From positions 1 to 62,230 of the forward strand of contig NZ_JAHPRO010000021.1 of the NCBI RefSeq assembly GCF_025562455.1: a stretch of DNA of 62,230 nucleotides, written 5' to 3'. Position numbers and translations under genes: made by a program. This DNA comes from Acinetobacter sp. WU_MDCI_Axc73. GTDB lineage: Bacteria; Pseudomonadota; Gammaproteobacteria; Pseudomonadales; Moraxellaceae. This document shows, piece after piece, positions 9,175 through 19,434 of the stretch; position 1 is the stretch's first letter; each line of letters starts with the position of its first letter. The notes under the pieces are model-generated. The model searched no databases. It worked only from the letters and a program-made list of their open reading frames with translations, and was not told where the DNA came from.

Positions 9175-9693
9175 ATGTCAAAAACAATAGCGGCTTTAGT
9201 GACTCATGATTTTGAGGATCTTGAATATTGTGAGACCGTTCATGCATATCGTGCTGCAGGTCATAGCGTGATTAATATCGAACATCATGAAGGCAATATT
9301 GTTTACGGCATTCAACGCAAAACATCCACTACTATCGATTTGGGTATTGATGATAGTGATGTTCATCGTTTTGATGCATTGTTTATACCAGGCGGTGAAT
9401 CCCCCGAAGCGCTCAGAAACGATGAGCGATTTGTGTTTTTTGTAAGACGTTTTGCCAACTTGCAAAAACCGATTTTTATTTGCTGTTATGCACCACAACT
9501 TTTAATGCATGCAGGTGTGGTGAAAGGTCGAAGAATTTGCGCGATGCAAACCATTTTAAACGATTTGGAGAATGCAGGTGCAGTATGTATTAATCAAGAC
9601 ATAGTGAACGATAATAATTTATACATTTCCTCGCGTAGTCCTGATTTATTTCCAAAATTTGTCGATGAAACATTAAAAGTATTGCGTTTATAA
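9175..9693 (+). CDS. DJ-1/PfpI family protein with variant active site
   Basis: This 172-residue cytoplasmic protein has the DJ-1/PfpI fold: KTIAALVTHDFEDLEYCE at the N-terminus, DALFIPGGESPEALRND, then the nucleophile elbow FICCYAPQLLMHAG. In most PfpI-type members the elbow is C-H-G-P; here it reads C104-Y105-A106-P107, so the usual His neighbour is replaced by Tyr and an extra Cys103 precedes the nucleophile. Glu20 near the N-terminus could be the usual glutamate partner. Members act as glyoxalases, deglycases or peptidases; which applies here cannot be told. A good AAGGGAG ribosome site precedes the ATG. Confidence 0.85.
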   Translation: MSKTIAALVTHDFEDLEYCETVHAYRAAGHSVINIEHHEGNIVYGIQRKTSTTIDLGIDDSDVHRFDALFIPGGESPEALRNDERFVFFVRRFANLQKPIFICCYAPQLLMHAGVVKGRRICAMQTILNDLENAGAVCINQDIVNDNNLYISSRSPDLFPKFVDETLKVLRL

Positions 9694-9704
9694 AACGTCT
9701 TCCA

Positions 9705-9736
9705 GAAAAAAACGGTAGCCTATCTACCGTTTTTTG
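9705..9736. terminator. Bidirectional terminator
   Basis: The perfect stem AAAAAACGGTAG / CTACCGTTTTTT encloses a 5-nt loop between the convergent DJ-1-like and acyl-CoA dehydrogenase genes. Confidence 0.9.
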
Positions 9737-9752
9737 TATTTTTACATGGCCT

Positions 9753-10898
9753 TCATGGTTTTCCAATAATGCCTCGCGCTACAATTTCTTTCATGATTTC
9801 GTTGGTTCCACCATAAATACGTTGAATACGTGCATCCACAAAGAAACGTGAAATTGGATATTCGGTCATATACCCATAACCACCGAATAATTGAAGCAAA
9901 TTATCTGCAACTTTCATCTGCATATCTGTGCTAAAACTTTTAAGCGCCGCCGCAGTTTCGACATCTAATTTTGCTTGTTGATATAATGCAAGGTTCTGAT
10001 TATAAAAAGCAGCCGTTGCCAGTTCATCAATTTTTGCTTGCGCTAAAACAAAGCGTGTATTTTGAAAGTTTGCAATTGGTTGACCAAAAGCTTGACGCTC
10101 TTTGACATATTTTGTAGTGACATCAATCGCACCACGAATTGCTCCTAAAGCGGTGGCAGCAATAGCAGTACGTTCACGTGGCAACTCTTGCATGAGATAA
10201 GCAAAGCCCTGACCGGGCTGTCCTAAAAGCTGATTTTTAGGCACTTTAACATTATCAAAGAACAATTCGGAGGTATCCTGAGAATGCAATCCAATTTTAT
10301 CGAGATTGGTTCCTTTCTTAAAACCATCCAGATGTGTATCCACCAAAAGTAGTGAAACACCTTTTGCTCGAGCTTGAGGGTCAGTTTTAACTGCAAGTAC
10401 CACTAAGTCCGCATGTTGTCCATTTGAAATAAAGGTTTTAGAACCATTTAGAACATAATGATCATCTTGTAAAATAGCACTAGTACGAATCGCCTGTAAG
10501 TCTGAACCAGCACCTGGTTCTGTCATACCAATTGCACCGACCACTTCACCACTGACCATTTTCGGAAGCCAATATAGCTTTTGTTCCTCTGTAGCAATAT
10601 GCAAAATATAAGGTGCGGCAATCTCGGAATGACATGAAATTGCTGTAGATAAAGCACCATAACCAGCACGGGCAGATTCTTCAACTAACATTAAAGAATA
10701 ATGGGTAGGTACGCCATAACCGCCATATTGTTCGGGTACATCGACACATAAAAAACCATTTTCGCCCAAAGATGACCAGACTGAACGTGGCATAATGCCT
10801 TCACGTTCCCACTGTTCATAATGTGGAGCAATATGCTCATTCATATAACGTTTAAAATTATCGCGAAATAATTCCAGATCAGCATCATAAGCTAGCAT
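9753..10898 (-). CDS. Acyl-CoA dehydrogenase family protein
   Basis: This 381-residue FAD enzyme dehydrogenates an acyl-CoA at the alpha-beta bond, passing electrons to ETF. N-terminal, middle and C-terminal ACAD domains are complete. The visible signatures are GAIGMTEPGAGSDLQAI (the first ACAD PROSITE pattern) and QLFGGYGYMTEYPISRFFVDARI followed by IYGGTNEIMKE, which carries the catalytic Glu. Chain-length specificity is not evident. It is monocistronic, with no beta-oxidation partner next to it. Confidence 0.92.
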   Translation of the reverse strand: MLAYDADLELFRDNFKRYMNEHIAPHYEQWEREGIMPRSVWSSLGENGFLCVDVPEQYGGYGVPTHYSLMLVEESARAGYGALSTAISCHSEIAAPYILHIATEEQKLYWLPKMVSGEVVGAIGMTEPGAGSDLQAIRTSAILQDDHYVLNGSKTFISNGQHADLVVLAVKTDPQARAKGVSLLLVDTHLDGFKKGTNLDKIGLHSQDTSELFFDNVKVPKNQLLGQPGQGFAYLMQELPRERTAIAATALGAIRGAIDVTTKYVKERQAFGQPIANFQNTRFVLAQAKIDELATAAFYNQNLALYQQAKLDVETAAALKSFSTDMQMKVADNLLQLFGGYGYMTEYPISRFFVDARIQRIYGGTNEIMKEIVARGIIGKP

Positions 10899-11086
10899 GT
10901 GTACTTCCTTTTCAATATTGTTGTTCTATCATTAAACTAAAGATTCTCATGATTTTTACATAAAAAATCATCATATATTGTGCTATAGATGAAAACTTTA
11001 CAGTCAGTTGTTGATTAAAAATACGCTTGCTTTGTGAAATATAAAAAGTTTAAAACGGCATCAATTGCTCAAGAAATAAAAAATCC

Positions 11087-11117
11087 CTGATATATTTTAA
11101 TCTATCAGGGACTGTCA
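11087..11117. terminator. Terminator after the aspartate decarboxylase gene
   Basis: A 9-bp stem TCCCTGATA / TATCAGGGA is flanked by A-rich sequence on its left, which becomes a T-run on the minus strand. It lies just past the 3' end of the decarboxylase gene. Confidence 0.75.
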
Positions 11118-11133
11118 GTTGTTTGATTAAAGG

Positions 11134-12759
<1,626 letters not shown>

Positions 12760-12773
12760 TTAGAAAATTTATT

Positions 12774-14456
12774 TTATGCCAGTCCAACAATCAAAGGCCC
12801 TAATAATGTGAGGAACACATTAGCTAAAGCATAGGTAATCGCAAATGGAACCGTTGGAATCGAATTACCTGCTTTATCGAGAACTTCACCAAATGCAGGA
12901 TTGGCACTACGTGAACCAGAAAGTGCACCTGCAAACACTGCAACATTGTTGTATTTAAGAATGTAACGTCCAAACAGCATGGTGAGTATAAGAGGAACAA
13001 TTGTGACCACTACACCAATTAGAAATAAGGACAAACCACTTTCTTTGATCGTTTCAATTGCTTGCAAACCTGACTGCAAACCAACAGCTGCAACAAAACC
13101 AGCCAACCCCAGATCACGAAGTAGTTGAGAAGCTGCCAGTGGCATATTCCCATGTAACTCATTTCTGCTACGTATCCAGCCGAAAACCAGACCTGAGAGT
13201 AATGCACCACCACCAGCACCTAGAGTTAATGGGATATCCCCCATACGCACAACAATTAATCCAATGACCAAACCAATTGCAATACCCGCGCCATGGAAAA
13301 CCCAGTCTGTTTTTAAGCTTTCTGGTAGTGCCTGACCCGCTTCTTTAATCACTCGAGCAAGATCACTTTGCGTACCGTAAACTGTTACGATATCGCCGCG
13401 CTGAAAAACCACATCATCAGTCAAAGCGATTTTTTCACCATTGCGTTTAATTGAGATGATATAAATCCCATGTCTCAAATAAGGCGGTGTATTTGCTTTT
13501 AGATCAGCAAGTGTACGACCAATATATTTCGAATTTTTCAAAATAACGTCAGTCGTATCCATCACCATTTCCATACCCGTTGATGATTGAAGTTCTGAGC
13601 CAATTTGAGTTGAAATAGCCACTACGGCAGGACGACGACCGACCACTAACACAATATCATCTGTCTGAAGTACTGTTTCAGGACTCGTATCAATGAGTTG
13701 ATCTTTACGTTTGAGTTTTTCAATCGTAATACTTCCTGCATCCGCCTCTAAAGAAGCGATCGATTTACCTGAAGCTTGTTCTACTTTATAGATACGTCCA
13801 ACAATCTCAGGCATCGCCAGTCCTTGACCTGGCGCCAATTCTATAGCCCCTTTAAGCAACTCAGATTGTGCTTTGATGGCATCATCGCGAATTTCTTTAC
13901 CCATAAATTTTGGAAGAATCGTTGAACATACAATAATCGCTCCCAGAGAGCCAAAAATATATGTTACGGCATAACCGATGGCAACGTTTGCTTGCAATCG
14001 GGAAATTTCATCTACTGGTAAATCAAGACGAGATAAGGCATCACCAGCAGTTCCGATAATCGCAGACTGGGTCATACCACCTGCGGCCAAACCCGCGGCT
14101 AAGCCTTTATCAAGATGGAAAATTTTCGCCATAATTAAAACGGTGACTAATCCACAGATTGCCATGAATCCTGCTAGCAATATTTCCTTAATAGATTCCA
14201 AACCCAATGATTTGAAAAATTGTGGACCACTTTCAAAACCTACTGCATAAATAAATAATGCAAAAAGGATTGATTTCACACCATTATCAACAGATACACC
14301 GACTAGACTTAAGACAACAGCAACCAAAAGAGAACCTGCGACACCACCTAACTGGAATTTTCCCATCTGGAATTTTCCAATCCAGAATCCGATGGCGAGA
14401 GACAGAAACAATAGTATCTCAGGACTATGTTTTAATACACTTTGTAACCATTCCAT
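12774..14456 (-). CDS. aspT: Aspartate:alanine exchanger AspT
   Basis: This 560-residue inner-membrane antiporter imports aspartate and exports alanine. It has N-terminal and C-terminal membrane halves separated by a cytoplasmic region (about residues 205-375) holding two TrkA-C-like ligand domains (around AMPEIVGRIYKVEQASGK and VILKNSKYIGRTLADLKA). The C-terminal half carries GSRSANPAFGEV, conserved in the AAEx family. Because decarboxylation consumes a proton inside and the exchange is electrogenic, the pair can generate proton motive force, as established in Tetragenococcus. It is the first gene of the aspT > aspD unit. Confidence 0.93.
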   Translation of the reverse strand: MEWLQSVLKHSPEILLFLSLAIGFWIGKFQMGKFQLGGVAGSLLVAVVLSLVGVSVDNGVKSILFALFIYAVGFESGPQFFKSLGLESIKEILLAGFMAICGLVTVLIMAKIFHLDKGLAAGLAAGGMTQSAIIGTAGDALSRLDLPVDEISRLQANVAIGYAVTYIFGSLGAIIVCSTILPKFMGKEIRDDAIKAQSELLKGAIELAPGQGLAMPEIVGRIYKVEQASGKSIASLEADAGSITIEKLKRKDQLIDTSPETVLQTDDIVLVVGRRPAVVAISTQIGSELQSSTGMEMVMDTTDVILKNSKYIGRTLADLKANTPPYLRHGIYIISIKRNGEKIALTDDVVFQRGDIVTVYGTQSDLARVIKEAGQALPESLKTDWVFHGAGIAIGLVIGLIVVRMGDIPLTLGAGGGALLSGLVFGWIRSRNELHGNMPLAASQLLRDLGLAGFVAAVGLQSGLQAIETIKESGLSLFLIGVVVTIVPLILTMLFGRYILKYNNVAVFAGALSGSRSANPAFGEVLDKAGNSIPTVPFAITYALANVFLTLLGPLIVGLA

Positions 14457-14607
14457 TATTTAAACCTTTCACTTTCTTTATTATTAAGTTTAAAAGTTAA
14501 TGATTTGTATTTTGAAATACCCAATCTTGATTAGGAATGTTCGATTTTTTTAGAAAATTATCAGGATGAATCTATATTGAATATTTTATTCTTTGATCAT
14601 TTATGAG

Positions 14608-14636
14608 GGTGCTAATGATCATTCGAAATTAGCACC
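14608..14636. terminator. Inverted repeat downstream of ohr
   Basis: Arms GGTGCTAAT and ATTAGCACC enclose an 11-nt loop. It lies in the 217-nt gap between aspT and ohr, past the ohr stop codon. The T-run is only on the plus-strand side, so terminator activity for ohr is possible rather than certain. Confidence 0.5.
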
Positions 14637-14673
14637 ACATTTTTTGTTGAATGAACTGAAGCGTACGATTGTT

Positions 14674-15102
14674 TTAAACAATTACATTCAAATCTACGTC
14701 AATATTTCCTCGTGTTGCATTTGAATAAGGACAGACAATATGTGCTGCATCTACCAATTTTTTGGCTTCAGTTTCATCCATTCCTTCCAAATGAATATTC
14801 AATTTTGCTTCAATACCAAAACCTGTAGGAATCGGACCGATACCGACTTCGCCTTCAATATAAGTATCTGCAGGAATCTTAATTTTATCTCGATTTGCAA
14901 CAAATTTAAGTGCGCCTAGAAAACATGCAGAATATCCACCTGCAAAGAGTTGCTCAGGATTAGTAACCGCTCCACCTGCTCCTCCCATTTCTTTTGGTAC
15001 ACCCAGTTTAATATTTAGTACGCCATCAGAAGAAATCACTTGACCATCTCGACCACCTGTAGCTTTGGCATGAGCGCGATAAACGACTTTTTCAAGAGAC
15101 AT
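14674..15102 (-). CDS. ohr: Organic hydroperoxide resistance protein Ohr
   Basis: This 142-residue thiol peroxidase of the OsmC/Ohr family reduces organic hydroperoxides in the cytoplasm, recycled by lipoyl thiols. The two redox cysteines are Cys60 (GGYSACFLGAL) and Cys124 (HIVCPYSNATRGN), both in the Ohr-type contexts. The N-terminal YRAHAKATGGRDGQ is also typical. No ohrR repressor gene is adjacent, so control, if OhrR-like, would come from elsewhere. Confidence 0.95.
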   Translation of the reverse strand: MSLEKVVYRAHAKATGGRDGQVISSDGVLNIKLGVPKEMGGAGGAVTNPEQLFAGGYSACFLGALKFVANRDKIKIPADTYIEGEVGIGPIPTGFGIEAKLNIHLEGMDETEAKKLVDAAHIVCPYSNATRGNIDVDLNVIV

Positions 15103-15498
15103 ATCATTATTCCTAGTATATTGTTATAAAAGACTCTATCTACTCTAAAACGAAAATGATTTTATTTTTTTTAATTTATGTTGTCGAAATACGAGTTTAT
15201 TGTAAAAACAGGTTTTTAAAGCGAAAAGATTCGGTGGATTTAAATTTAATTCAACTTACACTTAGCAAGCTATAGCGTATAGAATTACATAGCAATATTT
15301 ATCTTTCTCATCAGTATCCAAAAAATTAAAACTACTAAATAATCTTTAACGAATGGCATTATTTTATCCATTAACCTGATCACCCTTCTCTAGTTTGAAA
15401 TCTTTAAATATACGAGGTATTTCATGAATTTCTTGATTTTTTTATATCAATTCAGCATTCTTATCACTAAAATATAAAAGCATTTATTTAGGCGATTT
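15103..15498. other. Intergenic region between ohr and the VIT gene
   Basis: This 396-nt AT-rich stretch separates divergent genes and must hold both promoters. I see no coding frame, tRNA or strong inverted repeat in it. Confidence 0.6.
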
Positions 15499-16200
15499 AT
15501 GTCTCATTCTCACCATGCAGAACCCCATTTTATTCAACGTACAGGTTGGCTTCGTGCATCTGTTTTGGGTGCCAATGATGGCATTATTTCCGTAACAAGT
15601 TTAGTGATGGGAATGGCAGCCAGTGGTGCAAATTCTCATACTCTAATGATTGCTTGTTTGGCGGGCTTAATTTCAGGTGCCACTTCGATGGCAGCTGGAG
15701 AATATGTTTCTGTGCAATCACAAAAAGATATTGAACACGCAGATTTAAAGTTTGAAGCAAAATTACTTGAACAACACCCTCATTTAGAATTAGAAGAGTT
15801 GACGACCATTTACATTCATCGTGGTTTAACACCTGAGCTCGCAAAAGAAGTGGCGATTCAACTCACAGAAAAAAATGCCTTAGAAGCACATGCGCGTGAT
15901 GAAATTGGCATCATCGAACAAACGGCAGCTCGTCCAATTCAGGCTGCACTATCTTCAGCGTTATCATTTTCATTGGGTGCGTTATGCCCGATGCTTGCGA
16001 TCTTGTTTAGCCCAGAACAGCTTGTATCAAAAATTGTGCTTATTGTAGGGATTATATCCTTGAGTTTAATGGGAGCATTATCTAGCTATTTTGCAGGCAC
16101 GTCTCTTTGGAAAGGTAGTCTAAGGATTACAGTGTGGGGGATTCTTGCAATGGCATTTTCCAGCTGGATTGGTTCACTATTTGACGTCAATCCAATGTAA
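15499..16200 (+). CDS. VIT1/CCC1-type iron/manganese transporter
   Basis: This 233-residue inner-membrane protein begins RTGWLRASVLGANDGIISVTSLVMG, the hallmark opening of the VIT family. After two membrane helices comes a cytoplasmic hydrophilic segment (about residues 75-145, EQHPHLELEELTTIYIHRGL through EKNALEAHARDEIGI) that binds metal with Glu residues in characterised members, then three more helices. Expected substrates are Fe2+ and Mn2+. Direction of transport in bacteria is not certain. It is monocistronic. Confidence 0.9.
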   Translation: MSHSHHAEPHFIQRTGWLRASVLGANDGIISVTSLVMGMAASGANSHTLMIACLAGLISGATSMAAGEYVSVQSQKDIEHADLKFEAKLLEQHPHLELEELTTIYIHRGLTPELAKEVAIQLTEKNALEAHARDEIGIIEQTAARPIQAALSSALSFSLGALCPMLAILFSPEQLVSKIVLIVGIISLSLMGALSSYFAGTSLWKGSLRITVWGILAMAFSSWIGSLFDVNPM

Positions 16201-16409
16201 ATATCATTTTAAATGATAAATTCTGAGACCTAAACATTCATTACCAATATTCGATTCTAAATTGAATGCAGTCGTCCTGAGATTTTCCCAAAAATGGTTT
16301 GTTGGTCACCTAAATTTCCTGTCGACTACGCAGGCTGAATGGCTTCTTAACTTTATTTACGAAGTTTCTCAAGCTAATTTTGTATAATGGTCACCACTTA
16401 TCGTATGGT

Positions 16410-17189
16410 TTACAAGATTTTTTCATTCATGTAGCGCCAATAACGTCTCGGCACATATTGAATATGCAATTTAATATTGTTGCGCGCATCAATATTGACG
16501 CTTTTAAAATAATCTTTCCACAACCGATCATACAATGCTTCGTCAGGATCTAACTCCAAACAAAAATCCTGACTAAAGCCATTCTCAATATTTTTATCTA
16601 AGGTTGTGGCATCCAACTCAACCTGATGAGTCTGGACTAAATCATAATAAATACCGTAATGACGTTTTTCATCATAAATCAGCCATTTTTGATCCTGATA
16701 ACGTTCTTTAAAATGCCGTTCAATAAGCGGCAGCACATTAAAATCAGGACGAACCAAGCTAATAAATAAGCCTTCCCGCGTTTTTTTAAATCGGACAAAA
16801 GCTTCCATACGATGCTTTTCCCGACCTACTTGTTTCGTCCATTGCGAAACCGCAAGTACATCGGCATGCCCATAATTTTTATCAATTGGAATTGGACTTT
16901 GAAAAGCATAGACCGCAAAATTAAATAGATGCTGAAAGGCAATCAATTGCTCAGATAAAAACGTATAATAGAAACGTTTTAAACCTTCATTGGAAAGCTT
17001 GTGTGCCAATCCTTTCCAAACGCGTTCTGCTTGCTGTTCATGACTTGCAACGACAACACTTTCAGCAAAAAGTGAATCCTGCGTCTGATGCTCTAATGCC
17101 AATTGCACTTCAAATTGCTTAAATTGAAATGCTCTGAAAATACAACTTAACAATCCTGTCAGGCTGCCATCGAACTGATAAATGATCAT
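16410..17189 (-). CDS. TIGR03915-type protein, partner of the radical SAM repair-like protein
   Basis: This 259-residue protein begins IIYQFDGSLTGLLSCIFRAF, the opening of TIGR03915/DUF4130 proteins, annotated as putative DNA metabolism or repair. The DUF4130 part covers most of the chain (KHRMEAFVRFKKTREGLFISLVRPDFNVLPLIERHFKERY). It is found next to a TIGR03916 radical SAM protein in many bacteria, as here, 30 nt downstream. A role in correcting a DNA lesion or modification is inferred from family naming and the HhH-containing partner; no activity is established to my knowledge. Confidence 0.85.
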   Translation of the reverse strand: MIIYQFDGSLTGLLSCIFRAFQFKQFEVQLALEHQTQDSLFAESVVVASHEQQAERVWKGLAHKLSNEGLKRFYYTFLSEQLIAFQHLFNFAVYAFQSPIPIDKNYGHADVLAVSQWTKQVGREKHRMEAFVRFKKTREGLFISLVRPDFNVLPLIERHFKERYQDQKWLIYDEKRHYGIYYDLVQTHQVELDATTLDKNIENGFSQDFCLELDPDEALYDRLWKDYFKSVNIDARNNIKLHIQYVPRRYWRYMNEKIL

Positions 17190-17219
17190 TTTAGAATTAT
17201 CGTATTCACCATCATCATA

Positions 17220-18485
17220 TTAAAAACCAAAACCTAATTGTGGTGAAATCTGCTTGGTATATTTAGACTGCCCTGATTGTAAAATTTGCTGGCGTACTTG
17301 ATGTGGTTGTAAATCACGTTGAAACTGTGGTGTATCCACGCAACGAATAAAATGCTGTGCGCGACTATACGCCACCCCCATACGCTTAAGCTGATCAATT
17401 CGCAATGCGCCAAAACGGCGAGCCTGTACAATTTTTTTGGCTGATTTCACACCAATTCCGGGAACGCGCAAAATCATTTTATAATCGGCCTGATTTAAAT
17501 CGACAGGAAATTGTTCTGGATGACGAAGTGCCCAGCTTAGTTTGGGATCAATGTCCAAGTCAAGATTGGGGTGCTGTGGATTGACAATCTCATCGGCACT
17601 AAAGCCATAAAAACGCATCAGCCAATCAGATTGATACAACCGATTTTCGCGTAGCAATGGAGGTGCTGATCCAATCGCAGGCAATGCTTTTTCTTGCTCA
17701 TTGATTGGGATATACCCTGAATAATAGACGCGTTTGAGTTTAAACTCTTTATAATGATGATCTGCCATCATCATTACATCATAATCAGTTTCATTGGCTG
17801 CTCCCACCACCATTTGTGTGGTTTGTCCTGCTGGCACAAATTTGGGAACCGAACGAATCAGTTGTCGTTCATCTTTTAACTGAATTAAACGATCTCGCAC
17901 AATGCCTAAATCCTTTTGCACTTCAGCATGGGTTTTTTCAGGTGCAAAACGTTTTAATCCTGCTTCTGTCGGCATTTCCAGATTGATACTCATCCGGTCA
18001 GCATAAAGTCCAGCTTCGGTAATTAACTCTGGCGCTGCACCGGGAATAGTTTTGAGGTGAATATAGCCATTAAAGTTTTCTTCCAAACGAAGTTTTTTCA
18101 CCACTTGTAACATCCGCTCCATGGTATGGTCAGCAGATTTAAAAATACCTGAACTTAAAAATAAGCCTTCAATGTAATTACGTCGATAAAAATTAATGGT
18201 TAAGTCGACCACTTCCTGTACGGTAAATGCTGCGCGTTGAATATCATTAGAACGCCGAGAAACACAGTAGGCACAGTCAAAAATACAAACATTGCTAAAT
18301 AGAATTTTGAGTAAGGAAACACAACGACCATCTTCAGTATAAGAATGACAAATGCCCGAGCCTGTATTGCCTAACCCTTTATCTTTATTTTTCCGATTGC
18401 TGCCACTCGATGAACATGACACATCATATTTGGCAGCATCAGCTAAAATTTGCAACTTTTCGCGGATACGATCTGACATGGACAT
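17220..18485 (-). CDS. Radical SAM protein with HhH domain, putative DNA modification/repair (TIGR03916)
   Basis: This 421-residue protein carries the radical SAM [4Fe-4S] motif CIFDCAYC (Cys67, Cys71, Cys74). Other early cysteines (24, 46, 55) are conserved in this family. A helix-hairpin-helix near residues 340-360 (VPGIGVKSAKKIVQARRFG) suggests binding to DNA backbone. The combination is the TIGR03916 'putative DNA modification/repair radical SAM' family. It is the first gene of a two-gene unit with the TIGR03915 protein. The chemistry remains undetermined; a radical-based reaction on a nucleic acid is inference. Confidence 0.9.
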   Translation of the reverse strand: MSMSDRIREKLQILADAAKYDVSCSSSGSNRKNKDKGLGNTGSGICHSYTEDGRCVSLLKILFSNVCIFDCAYCVSRRSNDIQRAAFTVQEVVDLTINFYRRNYIEGLFLSSGIFKSADHTMERMLQVVKKLRLEENFNGYIHLKTIPGAAPELITEAGLYADRMSINLEMPTEAGLKRFAPEKTHAEVQKDLGIVRDRLIQLKDERQLIRSVPKFVPAGQTTQMVVGAANETDYDVMMMADHHYKEFKLKRVYYSGYIPINEQEKALPAIGSAPPLLRENRLYQSDWLMRFYGFSADEIVNPQHPNLDLDIDPKLSWALRHPEQFPVDLNQADYKMILRVPGIGVKSAKKIVQARRFGALRIDQLKRMGVAYSRAQHFIRCVDTPQFQRDLQPHQVRQQILQSGQSKYTKQISPQLGFGF

Positions 18486-18606
18486 CCACCTTATAATTCA
18501 TATTCGGTTATTATAAAAAAAGATGAGCCAGCGGGTGATTCATGTTCATTTTAAACGACATGAGATGTCGCATAAAATGTAACGGATAGACCTTAAACAT
18601 TGAATA

Positions 18607-19422
18607 TTAAAACAATAAATGCGTCTCATATTGTTGATGTTGAATGGCCATTTCGTGCTCATCTTTTAGATTGACACCTGAAAAATCCAGTTCTCGAGAT
18701 TTTTTCATTAAAGAAATCAAGCGCTGCGTTGCAATCAATATGGGCAGTCCCGCTGGACGTATATTTGAAATGCAATTACGCATCGCATCATGACAACCTA
18801 AATGGGCATCATAAGTATAATAAATCCCTAGACTATCTGGTGAACTAAGCCCAGGACGCTCTCCAATCAACATCACTAACATTTTAGCATTCAAAATCTG
18901 GGCAACTTCATCTCCTAACGCAACCCGACTACCCTGTGCGATGATCAAAGGTGCAACTGACCATTCCAGTGCTTTAAACTCATCCATTAGATGTTCAATC
19001 AAAACAGGCGTATTTTCATCAATGGCTCGGGCTGATAAGCCATCCCCCATGACGATAACAACATCATATTTTTGTGGATCTGCATCTTGAAAGTGCTTCA
19101 GATCATGACGCGATGTTTCACTTAAACTTCGCCCCAAATCTGGACGTTTAAGATAAGTTTCTTTATCTACAGCACAACTTTGAATCAGCAATAATGGATG
19201 ATTTAAATGTAATAACTTCCTTTTAAATAATTCGATATCCAATACCTGTAAAACCGCATCTTTAGCCTGCGCATGTGCCAGTTGAAATTCAAGTAAAGGT
19301 TTGGTCGGCACACTACAGCCAACACGACCCAATGCGATTCGTGCATCGGTAAAATCTTTAAGTTTGCTCCAGACATCTTCATGTAATGACTGTTGATATT
19401 GAGTATCTTTCATCAAGCTCAC
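18607..19422 (-). CDS. eutC: Ethanolamine ammonia-lyase small subunit EutC
   Basis: This about 271-residue subunit pairs with EutB in the adenosylcobalamin-dependent cleavage of ethanolamine to acetaldehyde and ammonia. Family motifs include DARIALGRVGCSVPTK, DVVIVMGDGLSARAI, VMLIGERPGLSSPDSLGIYYTY and RNCISNIRPAGL. GGAGG sits 5 nt before a GTG at 19422, which I prefer as start; ATG at 19413 (MKDTQYQ) and at 19434 are alternatives. It follows the eutB stop directly, so translation is probably coupled. Confidence 0.93.
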   Translation of the reverse strand: MSLMKDTQYQQSLHEDVWSKLKDFTDARIALGRVGCSVPTKPLLEFQLAHAQAKDAVLQVLDIELFKRKLLHLNHPLLLIQSCAVDKETYLKRPDLGRSLSETSRHDLKHFQDADPQKYDVVIVMGDGLSARAIDENTPVLIEHLMDEFKALEWSVAPLIIAQGSRVALGDEVAQILNAKMLVMLIGERPGLSSPDSLGIYYTYDAHLGCHDAMRNCISNIRPAGLPILIATQRLISLMKKSRELDFSGVNLKDEHEMAIQHQQYETHLLF

Positions 19423-19434
19423 GACAACCTCCAT

